A stretch of DNA of 64,000 bases from contig NZ_CP070490.1 in assembly GCF_016925635.1 (NCBI RefSeq), positions 372,001-436,000 of the forward strand, written 5' to 3'. Made by a program: the position numbers and the translations under genes. This document shows positions 16,841 through 24,891 of this stretch, piece by piece; the first letter of the stretch is position 1; every line of letters begins with the position of its first letter. Source of the DNA: Lysinibacillus fusiformis (GTDB taxonomy: Bacteria > Bacillota > Bacilli > Bacillales_A > Planococcaceae). Below the pieces are notes generated by a model. That model worked only from the letters and a program-made list of their open reading frames with translations, searched no databases and was not told the DNA's origin.

Positions 16841-19207
16841 TTATTTCAATTCAACAACTGTGACGCCTAAGCCCCCTTCACCGGCTTCACCAAAACGGAA
16901 GGATTTTACGCGCTTATGCTTTTTCAAATAGCTTTGAATACCTTGACGTAACGCCCCTGTACCAACGCCATGAATAATGGACACACGACCATAATTAGAG
17001 AGTAACGCATCATCAATATATTTCTCTGTTCTTAATATTGCATCCTCATAGCGTTCACCACGTAAATCTAATTCTAATTTCACATGACTATTTCGGTTTT
17101 TCACACCAGCTGTTCGTAATATAGGCTCTTTTTCAGGTTTAATATACTCCAAATCACTATCCGAGATTTTCATTTTTAAAATCCCCATTTGGACAACCCA
17201 TTCTGTATTCGACACCTTTTCTAACAAAGTACCCCGTTGACCATAGCTTAACACCTTTACCTCGTCTCCGACAACTAAGTTTTGTGCGCGGACTTTGACT
17301 TGTGCCGCTTTTTTCAGCACTTTATTGTCTTCAAGTGGTGTTGCTTCTTCCAAGCGTTTACGTGCTTCAATCAATTCATGCTCCTTGACAACTTGATTAG
17401 CATTTTTACGCATTTCTCGAAGCTCTGCAATAATCGCTTCCGCTTCTCGTTTCGCTTCATCAACAATTTTACGTGCTTTTTCCTTCGCTTTCTTATCAAG
17501 CGCCTCTTTACGCTCCTCGTAGGCTTGCACTTTATCTTGAAGCTCTTGACGTAATGTCTCCGATTCTAACAGTAATGCATGCGAACGTTCTGCATCATCT
17601 TCGGATTGGCGACGTGTTTCTTCCAATGAGGCTATCATGGATTCAACCTCATGTCGGTCTGTCCCAGTAAAGCCTTTTGCACGATCAATAATGGATTCAG
17701 GTAAACCAAGACGACTGGAGATTTCGAATGCATTAGAGCGCCCAGGTACTCCGATAAGTAGACGGTAGGTTGGGCTCAAAGTTTCAATATCAAACTCGAC
17801 ACTGGCATTAGCAACACCTGGACGATTATAGCCATATGCTTTAAGTTCAGGATAGTGAGTTGTCGCCATTACACGAGCACCTCGTCCATGTACTTCATCT
17901 AAGATTGAGATAGCTAAGGCTGCCCCTTCCTGTGGATCAGTACCTGCGCCCAACTCATCAAAAAGAACAAGTGATTCATGATCAAATTTTTGTAGGATGT
18001 CTACAATATTGACCATATGAGATGAGAACGTAGAAAGTGACTGCTCAATTGATTGCTCATCACCAATATCAGCAAACAATTGCTCAAATACTGCAAGCTC
18101 TGAGCCATCTAATGCCGGCACTGGTAATCCAGCTTGCGCCATTAATGTACACAGGCCAACCGTTTTTAATGTCACGGTTTTACCACCTGTGTTAGGACCT
18201 GTAATGACAATGGCTGTTATCTCTTTGCCAAATTCAATATCATTCGGAATAGCTGAATCCATTGGTAGCAGTGGATGACGTGCACGTACTAGTCGGATAT
18301 AGCCATCCTGATTCATTTTAGGCATTGTACATTTATTCGCTTGTCCATATTTACCCTTTGCTAAAATGACATCGATATCGCCTAAAACCTTCACTAAGTT
18401 AAATAAATCTGATGCTACTTCTTGCACCATTGCACTTAAAGCTAATAAAATACGCTCAATCTCCGCCTGCTCTTTCATTTTCAAGCGATGAATTTCATTA
18501 TTCGCTTGGACGACAGAATCTGGCTCGATAAATAAGGTTTGACCAGAAGAAGATTGATCATGGACAATCCCACCATAATGGTGACGATATTCTTGCTTTA
18601 CAGGAATGACAAAGCGGTCATTACGAATTGTCACAAGTGCATCAGAAAGCATTTTCGCAGCATTACTTCCACGAATTAGACTTTCCAGCTTAGAACGGAC
18701 TTTCCCCTCTTCAGCACGCAAAGATTGGCGAATAGAGCGCAATGTTTGACTAGCAGAATCTAAGACAGCTCCATTATCATCAATACAGTTATTGATTTCA
18801 TGTTGCAATCCTGTTAAGACAGGCATCGCTTCCTTTTTGGAGATGAAATGGGGAATTTCAATTACTTCATCGGCCTCTATATCTTCAATAAAATTGCGTA
18901 GAATTCTGCTTGCTCGAATCGTGCTCGAAATTTCCATTAGTTCTACTGCTGCTAGCATGCCTCCTATTTGAGCACGTCTGGCAGATGGGCGGACATCAAA
19001 AATCCCTCCCATGGGCACATTGCCCTTAACACGCAAAATGGATAATCCCTCATCCATTTCCTCTAATAATTGTACTACTTTATCAAAATCTGTTTGTGGC
19101 ACAAGCTCCTCAATGACAGATTTACCAATGGAAGAAGTGCAATAGGAAGCCACTTGTTGCCTAACTTTATCGTATTCTAGTGTTTTCAATGCGCGTTCTG
19201 CAATCAC
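16841..19207 (-). CDS. mutSB: MutS2 (MutSB) endonuclease / ribosome rescue ATPase
   Basis: 788 residues from GTG 19207; AGGAGG stands 8 nt before it, whereas the longer frame would start within that site. MutS-type core with Walker A GPNTGGKTVTLK (about 330-341), the DEQSIEQSLSTFSSH signature and Walker B LVLFDELGAGTDP; then a long charged coiled coil with KOW-like segment; the C-terminal Smr nuclease domain holds LDLRGERYEDA and IIHGVGTGALRQG. The family suppresses homologous recombination and, in B. subtilis, splits collided ribosomes. Lies 18 bp after polX. Confidence 0.96.
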   Translation of the reverse strand: MIAERALKTLEYDKVRQQVASYCTSSIGKSVIEELVPQTDFDKVVQLLEEMDEGLSILRVKGNVPMGGIFDVRPSARRAQIGGMLAAVELMEISSTIRASRILRNFIEDIEADEVIEIPHFISKKEAMPVLTGLQHEINNCIDDNGAVLDSASQTLRSIRQSLRAEEGKVRSKLESLIRGSNAAKMLSDALVTIRNDRFVIPVKQEYRHHYGGIVHDQSSSGQTLFIEPDSVVQANNEIHRLKMKEQAEIERILLALSAMVQEVASDLFNLVKVLGDIDVILAKGKYGQANKCTMPKMNQDGYIRLVRARHPLLPMDSAIPNDIEFGKEITAIVITGPNTGGKTVTLKTVGLCTLMAQAGLPVPALDGSELAVFEQLFADIGDEQSIEQSLSTFSSHMVNIVDILQKFDHESLVLFDELGAGTDPQEGAALAISILDEVHGRGARVMATTHYPELKAYGYNRPGVANASVEFDIETLSPTYRLLIGVPGRSNAFEISSRLGLPESIIDRAKGFTGTDRHEVESMIASLEETRRQSEDDAERSHALLLESETLRQELQDKVQAYEERKEALDKKAKEKARKIVDEAKREAEAIIAELREMRKNANQVVKEHELIEARKRLEEATPLEDNKVLKKAAQVKVRAQNLVVGDEVKVLSYGQRGTLLEKVSNTEWVVQMGILKMKISDSDLEYIKPEKEPILRTAGVKNRNSHVKLELDLRGERYEDAILRTEKYIDDALLSNYGRVSIIHGVGTGALRQGIQSYLKKHKRVKSFRFGEAGEGGLGVTVVELK

Positions 19208-19225
19208 TGAGAACACCTCCTCAAC

Positions 19226-20935
19226 CTATTTATTTCGTCGTATGAACGCTTCAAACTGTTCACGCGTCCATGTATTCACAATCATATCTTTCGGTAACCA
19301 TGCTCTATTTGCATAGCGAACCCCAATATCCATAAAACGTAAATGTGCAATATCATGAGCATCTGTGTTGATAGCTACTGGCACACCTGCAGCAAAAGCC
19401 ATTTCTAAATGTTCTACACATAAATCGAGACGATACGGATTTGCATTTAACTCTAAAATTTTACCATATTCCTTCGCCCAGGCAATTAACTGTTTCATAT
19501 CTGGATTATAGCCATCACGGTCTTCAATAATTCGACCAGTTGGATGGGCAATCATATGGACATAGGGATTTTGCATAGCTGTTAGTAAACGTGCCATAAT
19601 TTTATCTTGTGATTGTGTGAAGCTAGAATGAATTGAAGCAATAACAAAATCTAGCTCTTTTAGCACCTGATCTTCGAAATCAAGGGAGCCGTCTGGTAAA
19701 ATATCCATCTCTGTCCCTTTAAACAAATGAAATTCTGGATGTGCCGCATTAAACGCTTCAATTTCTACATGCTGCTTTTCTAAACGCTCTGGCGTTAAAC
19801 CATTTGCAACTTTTAGGAATTGTGAATGGTCTGTAATAACACTATACTGGTAGCCTCGTGCTAGTAACGCCTCGCCCATTTCTGCAACAGAGTATGCACC
19901 ATCCGACCATGTCGTATGCATATGCAAATCAGCCTTAATATCTTCTAGTCGAACTAAGTTTTGAATCGTGTTTGTTTTATCAAATTCCACTGTTCCTGTC
20001 CGTAAGCTTGGTGGAATCCAAGGTAGATCAAAGTGAGCGAAAAATGCTGCCTCATCTTGGAACGTCAAAACAGTACCATCTTCCTGTTCCACACCATATT
20101 CACTTATTTTTTCACCACGTGCTTTGGCAAGTTGTCGCATACGGACATTATGATCTTTGGAACCTGTAAAATGATGCAGGGCAGTTGCATATTCATTGTC
20201 CTTCACTAATCGGAAATCAACGCTAACTGGCTCTTCTAATTCTAAAATCACTGAAATTTTAGTATCTCCTGCTGCCACTACTTCTTGAATGGCCAAGCCC
20301 TTTAACAACTTTTCGCGTACTTGCTCAACTTCTTCTGTCACGACAATAAAATCAATATCTTTACTTGTTTCTAGCGCTCGACGGAAGCTGCCAGCCACTG
20401 AAAAACGTTCTACTTCCTTCATACTACCTAGAAGCGCCTCAATTTGTAAAACCACAGGCTCTAGCTGCCAAATTGGTAGACGTTCTGAACGATTTGCTAA
20501 ATTGGCTAGTTCCTTTAAAATTTTTTCCTCAGTTTTTACTGCAAATCCTGCTAATTCACGTACTTTCCCTGCTTCACATGCTGCCTTCAAGCTTTCTGCT
20601 GAGTCAATGCCTAACTCTTGGTGAAGTTTCGCAATTTTTTTTCCTCCCAAGCCAGGCAATTTTAACAATGGCAGTAACCCTTTAGGTACAATTTCTTCTA
20701 ACTCCTTTAACAAGCTCGATTCACCTGTTGCCATTAAGTCCTCTATAACAGCCGCAGTACCCTTGCCAATACCTTTGAGTTTTGTTACATCATCCATTTC
20801 GCTTAATGAACGCTCGTCCCCCTCAAGTGCTGCTGCAGCTTTTCGAAAGGCCGATACCTTGAATGGATTTTCTCCCTGTAATTCCATATATAAAGCAATT
20901 TTTTCGAGCGTGCGAATAATTGTTTTTTTATTCAT
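19226..20935 (-). CDS. polX: Family X DNA polymerase / 3'-5' exonuclease
   Basis: 569 residues, same size as B. subtilis PolX (YshC). Helix-hairpin-helix domains at the N-terminus (KLKGIGKGTAAVIEDL, KLPGLGGKKI), polymerase nucleotidyl-transfer motif AGSFRRALETSKDIDFIVV with its metal-binding Asp pair, and a C-terminal PHP domain with the metal site ADLHMHTTWSDG, IASIHSSF and INTDAHD. Acts in gap filling and base-excision repair. Part of zapA-yshB-polX-mutSB-yshE. Confidence 0.96.
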   Translation of the reverse strand: MNKKTIIRTLEKIALYMELQGENPFKVSAFRKAAAALEGDERSLSEMDDVTKLKGIGKGTAAVIEDLMATGESSLLKELEEIVPKGLLPLLKLPGLGGKKIAKLHQELGIDSAESLKAACEAGKVRELAGFAVKTEEKILKELANLANRSERLPIWQLEPVVLQIEALLGSMKEVERFSVAGSFRRALETSKDIDFIVVTEEVEQVREKLLKGLAIQEVVAAGDTKISVILELEEPVSVDFRLVKDNEYATALHHFTGSKDHNVRMRQLAKARGEKISEYGVEQEDGTVLTFQDEAAFFAHFDLPWIPPSLRTGTVEFDKTNTIQNLVRLEDIKADLHMHTTWSDGAYSVAEMGEALLARGYQYSVITDHSQFLKVANGLTPERLEKQHVEIEAFNAAHPEFHLFKGTEMDILPDGSLDFEDQVLKELDFVIASIHSSFTQSQDKIMARLLTAMQNPYVHMIAHPTGRIIEDRDGYNPDMKQLIAWAKEYGKILELNANPYRLDLCVEHLEMAFAAGVPVAINTDAHDIAHLRFMDIGVRYANRAWLPKDMIVNTWTREQFEAFIRRNK

Positions 20936-20993
20936 TGGTAATTCCTCCTATCGTAAAAACACTTCCCTCAAGACAGAGAGAAGTGCACAGTTA

Positions 20994-21542
20994 CTATTGC
21001 ATATAAATATACCACCAGTTTTGGAACATCTTTGTAATAATCGGCGTATGCTCCAACATGAGACCACTTAACAATGACTTCGACATTAAATTTTGAATGA
21101 CATCTACTGGTAATAAGGCGCACACGTATAGCAAAATAAACATAATTAAATAGTTTTCAATCATGCCAAGTAGCGCCCCAAGCCAACGATTTACTGTATT
21201 TAGCACAGGTAAATACGCAATAAAGTCAAATATCGATGCCACGATTTGCAACGTTATTTTTACTGCAAAGAAAATAACAGCAAAGGCAATCACCCGATAA
21301 AAGGTGCGGTCTAAATCTAGACTATCAATAACAACGCCAAGGCTGCCTGTATCAGTGACACCCGGATACGGAACCCAAAATACAAATTTTTGTGCTAATG
21401 GCTTATAATAAATATACGCAACAATTAGAGCTACTACAAAGCTGACAATATGCATCATTTGTACAATGAAACCTCGTTTTGCACCGACGCCAATTCCAGC
21501 TAACAGTACCACTAATATGATTAAATCTAACATTCTCTTCAA
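20994..21542 (-). CDS. yshB: CvpA family membrane protein
   Basis: 182 residues, four hydrophobic segments, CvpA-like (colicin V production) family. The start has the usual form [22 protein letters not shown]. It overlaps the end of zapA by 4 bp (ATGA), so translation is likely coupled. The family has no settled function in Firmicutes; membrane location is clear from the sequence. Confidence 0.88.
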   Translation of the reverse strand: MKRMLDLIILVVLLAGIGVGAKRGFIVQMMHIVSFVVALIVAYIYYKPLAQKFVFWVPYPGVTDTGSLGVVIDSLDLDRTFYRVIAFAVIFFAVKITLQIVASIFDFIAYLPVLNTVNRWLGALLGMIENYLIMFILLYVCALLPVDVIQNLMSKSLLSGLMLEHTPIITKMFQNWWYIYMQ

Positions 21543-21799
21543 CCCTTTAATTTTTTCAATTCTTCTTCTAATTGCTCCATTCGTTCTTTTAACAGTAAAT
21601 AATCATGTACTGTATTTACTGCTGTCAGAACAGCAAGTTTTGTGCTATCAAGTGAGGGATTATGTACGCTCATCTCGCGCATCCGGTCATCAACAATCGA
21701 AGCAACAAGTCGCATATGGCCAATGGATTCTGAGCCGACCATTTTATATGTATGACCATATATTTCCACAGAAATTTTATTCTTTTCTTGTTTTTCCAT
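21539..21799 (-). CDS. zapA: Cell division protein ZapA
   Basis: 86 residues. Binds and bundles FtsZ filaments. N-terminal beta-strand domain ([14 protein letters not shown]) and a C-terminal coiled coil ([17 protein letters not shown]). Size matches the B. subtilis protein. It heads the operon zapA-yshB-polX-mutSB-yshE and is divergent from rnhC. Confidence 0.92.
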   Translation of the reverse strand: MEKQEKNKISVEIYGHTYKMVGSESIGHMRLVASIVDDRMREMSVHNPSLDSTKLAVLTAVNTVHDYLLLKERMEQLEEELKKLKG

Positions 21800-21934
21800 A
21801 GTCGCACCCTCCTATAAATTCGATGCACACACGATTTTAGAGGCCTGTGAGCACCATCACACAAAAAAGCTATTTATTATCATACCATGAAAGGTATAAA
21901 ATTGTGAACAATGAGGACAGAAAGGAACGATTAA

Positions 21935-22861
21935 ATGGCAAATATTGTGCTTTCCATTTCAACAAATATTCAAAAAGAGGTGATGACTTACTATGCAACA
22001 CATTTTATAGAGCGAAAGGCACCTGGTGTCATTTTTGCTGCAAAACTACCAGATACAGCCATAACTATGTATAAATCAGGAAAATTAATGTTCCAAGGGG
22101 GCGGTGCTGAACGCGAGGCGGCGCGTTGGGGAACTATTGAAAAAACAGCTACCCCGTCCGCCTCAGCTATCGGGGCAAAAGGTGATGTACTGCCTAACAA
22201 TTTCGCAACCATGTCTGTCCTAGGCTCAGATGAAACAGGTACAGGTGATTTTTTTGGTCCTATCACAGTAGCAGCAGTATATGTGCCTACCTCCAAAATC
22301 GAACTCATCAATGAGCTTGGCGTAAAAGACTCAAAAATGCTAACAGATGATTATATGCGGAAGATTGCACCTGATTTACGTGCAGCCTGTGTCCATAGTG
22401 TCCTCGTCTTACGCAATGAGAAATATAACAGCTTACAAGCGAAAGGCTATTCCCAAGGTAAGATGAAAGCTATGATGCATAACAAGGCCCTACAAAACAC
22501 GCTATCAAAAATGGCACCTGAAAAACCTGAATTTATTTTAATTGACCAGTTTGCCGAACGTGGTGTCTATTATAATTACTTAAAAAATGAACGTGAGCTT
22601 GTACAAGAAAACGTCTACTTTTCTACCAAAGCAGAACAACTACATGTAGCTGTGGCTACAGCATCTATTTTAGCTCGTGCTGCCTTTTTAAAGGAAATGG
22701 ACCGTTTGAGTGACATCGCAGGGCTTACATTAATGAAGGGCGCTTCTAACAAGGTAGACATGCAAGCAGCTCGAATCTGGCGTAATCAAGGCGAAGAATT
22801 TCTACGCTCCATAACAAAATGGCATTTCGCCAACACCGATAAAGCACGGAAGATGAAATAA
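21935..22861 (+). CDS. rnhC: Ribonuclease HIII
   Basis: 308 residues. Degrades the RNA strand of RNA-DNA hybrids. N-terminal substrate-binding TBP-like domain (to about residue 90), then the RNase H core with GSDETGTGDFFGP containing the HIII-type Asp-Glu pair, DSKML, the Asp in ILIDQFAERG, and the C-terminal ASNKVD. AAAGGAAC precedes the ATG. Divergent from zapA, as in B. subtilis. No clear terminator follows; the tandem array begins about 80 bp on. Confidence 0.95.
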   Translation: MANIVLSISTNIQKEVMTYYATHFIERKAPGVIFAAKLPDTAITMYKSGKLMFQGGGAEREAARWGTIEKTATPSASAIGAKGDVLPNNFATMSVLGSDETGTGDFFGPITVAAVYVPTSKIELINELGVKDSKMLTDDYMRKIAPDLRAACVHSVLVLRNEKYNSLQAKGYSQGKMKAMMHNKALQNTLSKMAPEKPEFILIDQFAERGVYYNYLKNERELVQENVYFSTKAEQLHVAVATASILARAAFLKEMDRLSDIAGLTLMKGASNKVDMQAARIWRNQGEEFLRSITKWHFANTDKARKMK

Positions 22862-22939
22862 ATTGTATTAATGGTGGCTTAAAATGGTGCGGTACTTTTG
22901 TGAGAGTTAAATAAGGTGAGGGTTTTTTAGGGTTCCTGA

Positions 22940-23225
22940 GAAGCGTGAGTGCTTCAGATACATTTTGGAGCGGTTTTCTATTTGGGGGGAGCGCTTCGTT
23001 ACCTTTTTAGAGCGGTTTCCTACTTCGGGGGAGCGCTTTGTTACTAACTTTGAGCGGTTCCCTACTCGGGGTAAGCGCTTTGTTACCTTTTTTGAGCGGT
23101 TTCCTACACAGGATGAGCGCTTCGTTACCTTTTTTGAGCGGTTTCCTACACAGGATGAACGCTTTGTTACTAATTTAGAGCGGTTTCCTATTTGGGGTGA
23201 GCGCTTCAGGCACCTTTCAGAGCGG
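22940..23225. repeat. Tandem array A: GAGCG cores every 21 bp (14 units)
   Basis: GAGCG-like cores (GAGCG, GAGTG, AAGCG, GAACG) start at 22947, 22968, 22989, 23010, 23031, 23052, 23073, 23094, 23115, 23136, 23157, 23178, 23199 and 23220: always exactly 21 bp. Alternate units differ (GAGCGGTTTCCTAC and GAGCGCTTYGTTACC), so the higher-order period is 42 bp. Spacers vary, especially in the middle. Because 21 is a multiple of three, several frames stay open on both strands; none has a convincing ribosome site. Not a CRISPR: there are no unique spacers. The stretch 22862-22940 shows nothing else. Confidence 0.9.
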
Positions 23226-23266
23226 GTCTCCAATTAGATAAACCGCTTCTAGCATTTTTATTAACG

Positions 23267-24205
23267 TCATAAAAAAATTTGATAATCTCTTGATCTTATT
23301 AATCCCGTTTTCCGAGAACAATTAGCCATTAGCATTCTTTTTATCGTATGGCGATTGTTTAACTGTAAAAAACGCCGTGCTTGTGCGTTCGTAATATTTT
23401 TATTAATGAGCATTCCATAATCTTGTAGAGCAGATAAATGTGCCTTTTTACTAGAATAAAGACAGCTGGAACAGGTCCACTTCATCTTCAACCAATGCAT
23501 CTGCCCAAATTCGCATTTTGGACAGATCACACCTGTTTGAATCGCATCAACCTCTATCCCATAGTAACGACAAAACGGGAAGCCCTCATACGGTTTGTTG
23601 TGTTGCACAAGTAATGCACTAATATATTGACAATCTATAGTTTTTGACTTCATTGGACGTTGTTGCAAAAAGCTCGTTAACTCTCTTGCCATTAACACTG
23701 GAAATAATCCATCCTCATAATTGATTCGAGCATTATTAAAAGGAAAAACAATGATACCGTTGATAGGTACTTCAATTTGGTGTTGCTTGAAAAAGTCCTT
23801 TAAATTATATACATATTCCTCAAGTTGGACTTCAGGATGATTAAATACGCGCTGTTCACCCGTATCAAGAGTCCGAATCATTTGACGTGGTCGGTTTTTT
23901 AATTCCACGTCCCCTCGAATATTCTTACTTTCAATAATTATTACCTCATATTGCGTTATCACCACAACATCTAATTGTAATGAGAATGGATGCTGAATAG
24001 TGATATTATGTAAAACTTGAAAATTCTTCGTAAAAGATAATTTCTCCAGTTGTTTCAAAATATATTTTTCACCATATTCTCCTGCTTCAGCCTGTAATAG
24101 CTCCCTTGCCATTTGATCATATAAAGGATGTTTTGCTGGGAGTCTTCTAACTAAAGCCCGCAAACCTAATGTCATTTTTGCTTCCTCATACGGTTTAATA
24201 AACAT
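23267..24205 (-). CDS. NERD domain protein with C-terminal zinc ribbon
   Basis: 312 residues from ATG 24205, chosen for AAAAGGAGTG just upstream; the frame is open farther to 24250 without a better site. The NERD (nuclease-related) domain spans about 45-165: AGEYGEKYIL, then LDVVVITQYEVIIIESKN, which holds the Asp...Glu-Ser-Lys pattern of restriction-endonuclease-like folds. Near the C-terminus a CPKC...CSSC pair suggests one zinc ion, followed by a helical part. A role in DNA processing is inferred from the fold only. It lies alone between two 21/42-bp tandem arrays. Confidence 0.8.
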   Translation of the reverse strand: MFIKPYEEAKMTLGLRALVRRLPAKHPLYDQMARELLQAEAGEYGEKYILKQLEKLSFTKNFQVLHNITIQHPFSLQLDVVVITQYEVIIIESKNIRGDVELKNRPRQMIRTLDTGEQRVFNHPEVQLEEYVYNLKDFFKQHQIEVPINGIIVFPFNNARINYEDGLFPVLMARELTSFLQQRPMKSKTIDCQYISALLVQHNKPYEGFPFCRYYGIEVDAIQTGVICPKCEFGQMHWLKMKWTCSSCLYSSKKAHLSALQDYGMLINKNITNAQARRFLQLNNRHTIKRMLMANCSRKTGLIRSRDYQIFL

Positions 24206-24369
24206 CTCAACACTCCTTTTTAAAAGACTATAGCAAGGAAAATTAACCATTCCTAGACTATTTGTGAAACTATTTATTTGATCAACTTTGCTGCTCTAAA
24301 TATAGTTTTTTAATAATTTTTTGTGGATATCTTTCATTCTATATTGTTGTAGCTTCGATTCTTTTAGAA

Positions 24370-24830
24370 TCACTATCTTTTGAGCGGGTTCCACACTTTT
24401 TTGATCACCTCTCACTTCCTTTTGAGCGGCTTCTTCACTTTTTAGATCACTTCTCACTTCCTTTTGAGCGGCTTCTTCACCTTTTGGATCACCTCTCACT
24501 TCCTTTTGAGCGGGTTCGACACTTTTTTGATCACCTCTCACTCTCTTTTGAGCGGGTTCCACACTTTTTTGATCACCTCTCACTTCCCTTTGAGCGGCTT
24601 CGACACTTTTTGGATCACTTCTCACTTCCTTTTGAGCGGGTTCCACACTTTTCGGATCACCTCTCACTCTCTTTTGAGCGAATTCCTCTCTTTTTGGATC
24701 ACCTCTCACTTCCTTTTGAGCGGCTTCTTCACTTTTTAGATCACCTCTCACTCTCTTTTGAGCGGTTTCCACACTTTCGGGATCACCTCTCACTCTCTTT
24801 TGAGCAGACTCACCCTCTCTCAAATCACAT
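24370..24830. repeat. Tandem array B: 42-bp units (2 x 21), 11 copies
   Basis: Core GAGCG (last one GAGCA) starts at 24382 and then every 42 bp to 24802. Half-way in each unit, 21 bp on, stands GATCAC, so each unit is a dimer of a 21-bp ancestor: TTTTGAGCGG..TTC..CACTT plus TTTKGATCACCTCTCACTYYC. Conservation is higher than in array A. A minus-strand frame of 175 codons with a TTG start and the 14-residue repeat AQKEVRGDPKSVEP spans it, but two plus-strand frames are open too, as expected for a period divisible by three. It lies beyond the pheT terminator and upstream of the NERD gene. Confidence 0.9.
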
Positions 24831-24851
24831 TCACCTTCACATTCTCAAACA

Positions 24852-24883
24852 AAAAAAGACTGCCTCGTTAGACAGTCTTTTTT
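24852..24883 (-). terminator. pheST terminator
   Basis: 11-bp stem AAAAAAGACTG/CAGTCTTTTTT with a 10-nt loop, T-run on either strand. Confidence 0.85.
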
Positions 24884-24891
24884 CACATCTA

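Noticed and set aside
22907..23237. Frames with 7- and 14-residue repeats on both strands in array A
   Set aside because: Period 21 is divisible by three, so frames remain open by construction; there are no ribosome sites, and both strands cannot be coding in the same way.
24296..24823. 175-codon frame with a 14-residue repeat, TTG start and AAGGTG nearby
   Set aside because: It lies wholly in a 42-bp tandem array in which plus-strand frames are open too. The start is downstream of the pheT terminator without a promoter. Kept as a remote possibility under the array B finding.
22940..24830. Possible CRISPR arrays
   Set aside because: Units are contiguous 21/42-bp repeats; there are no unique spacers of constant length and no cas genes in the window.
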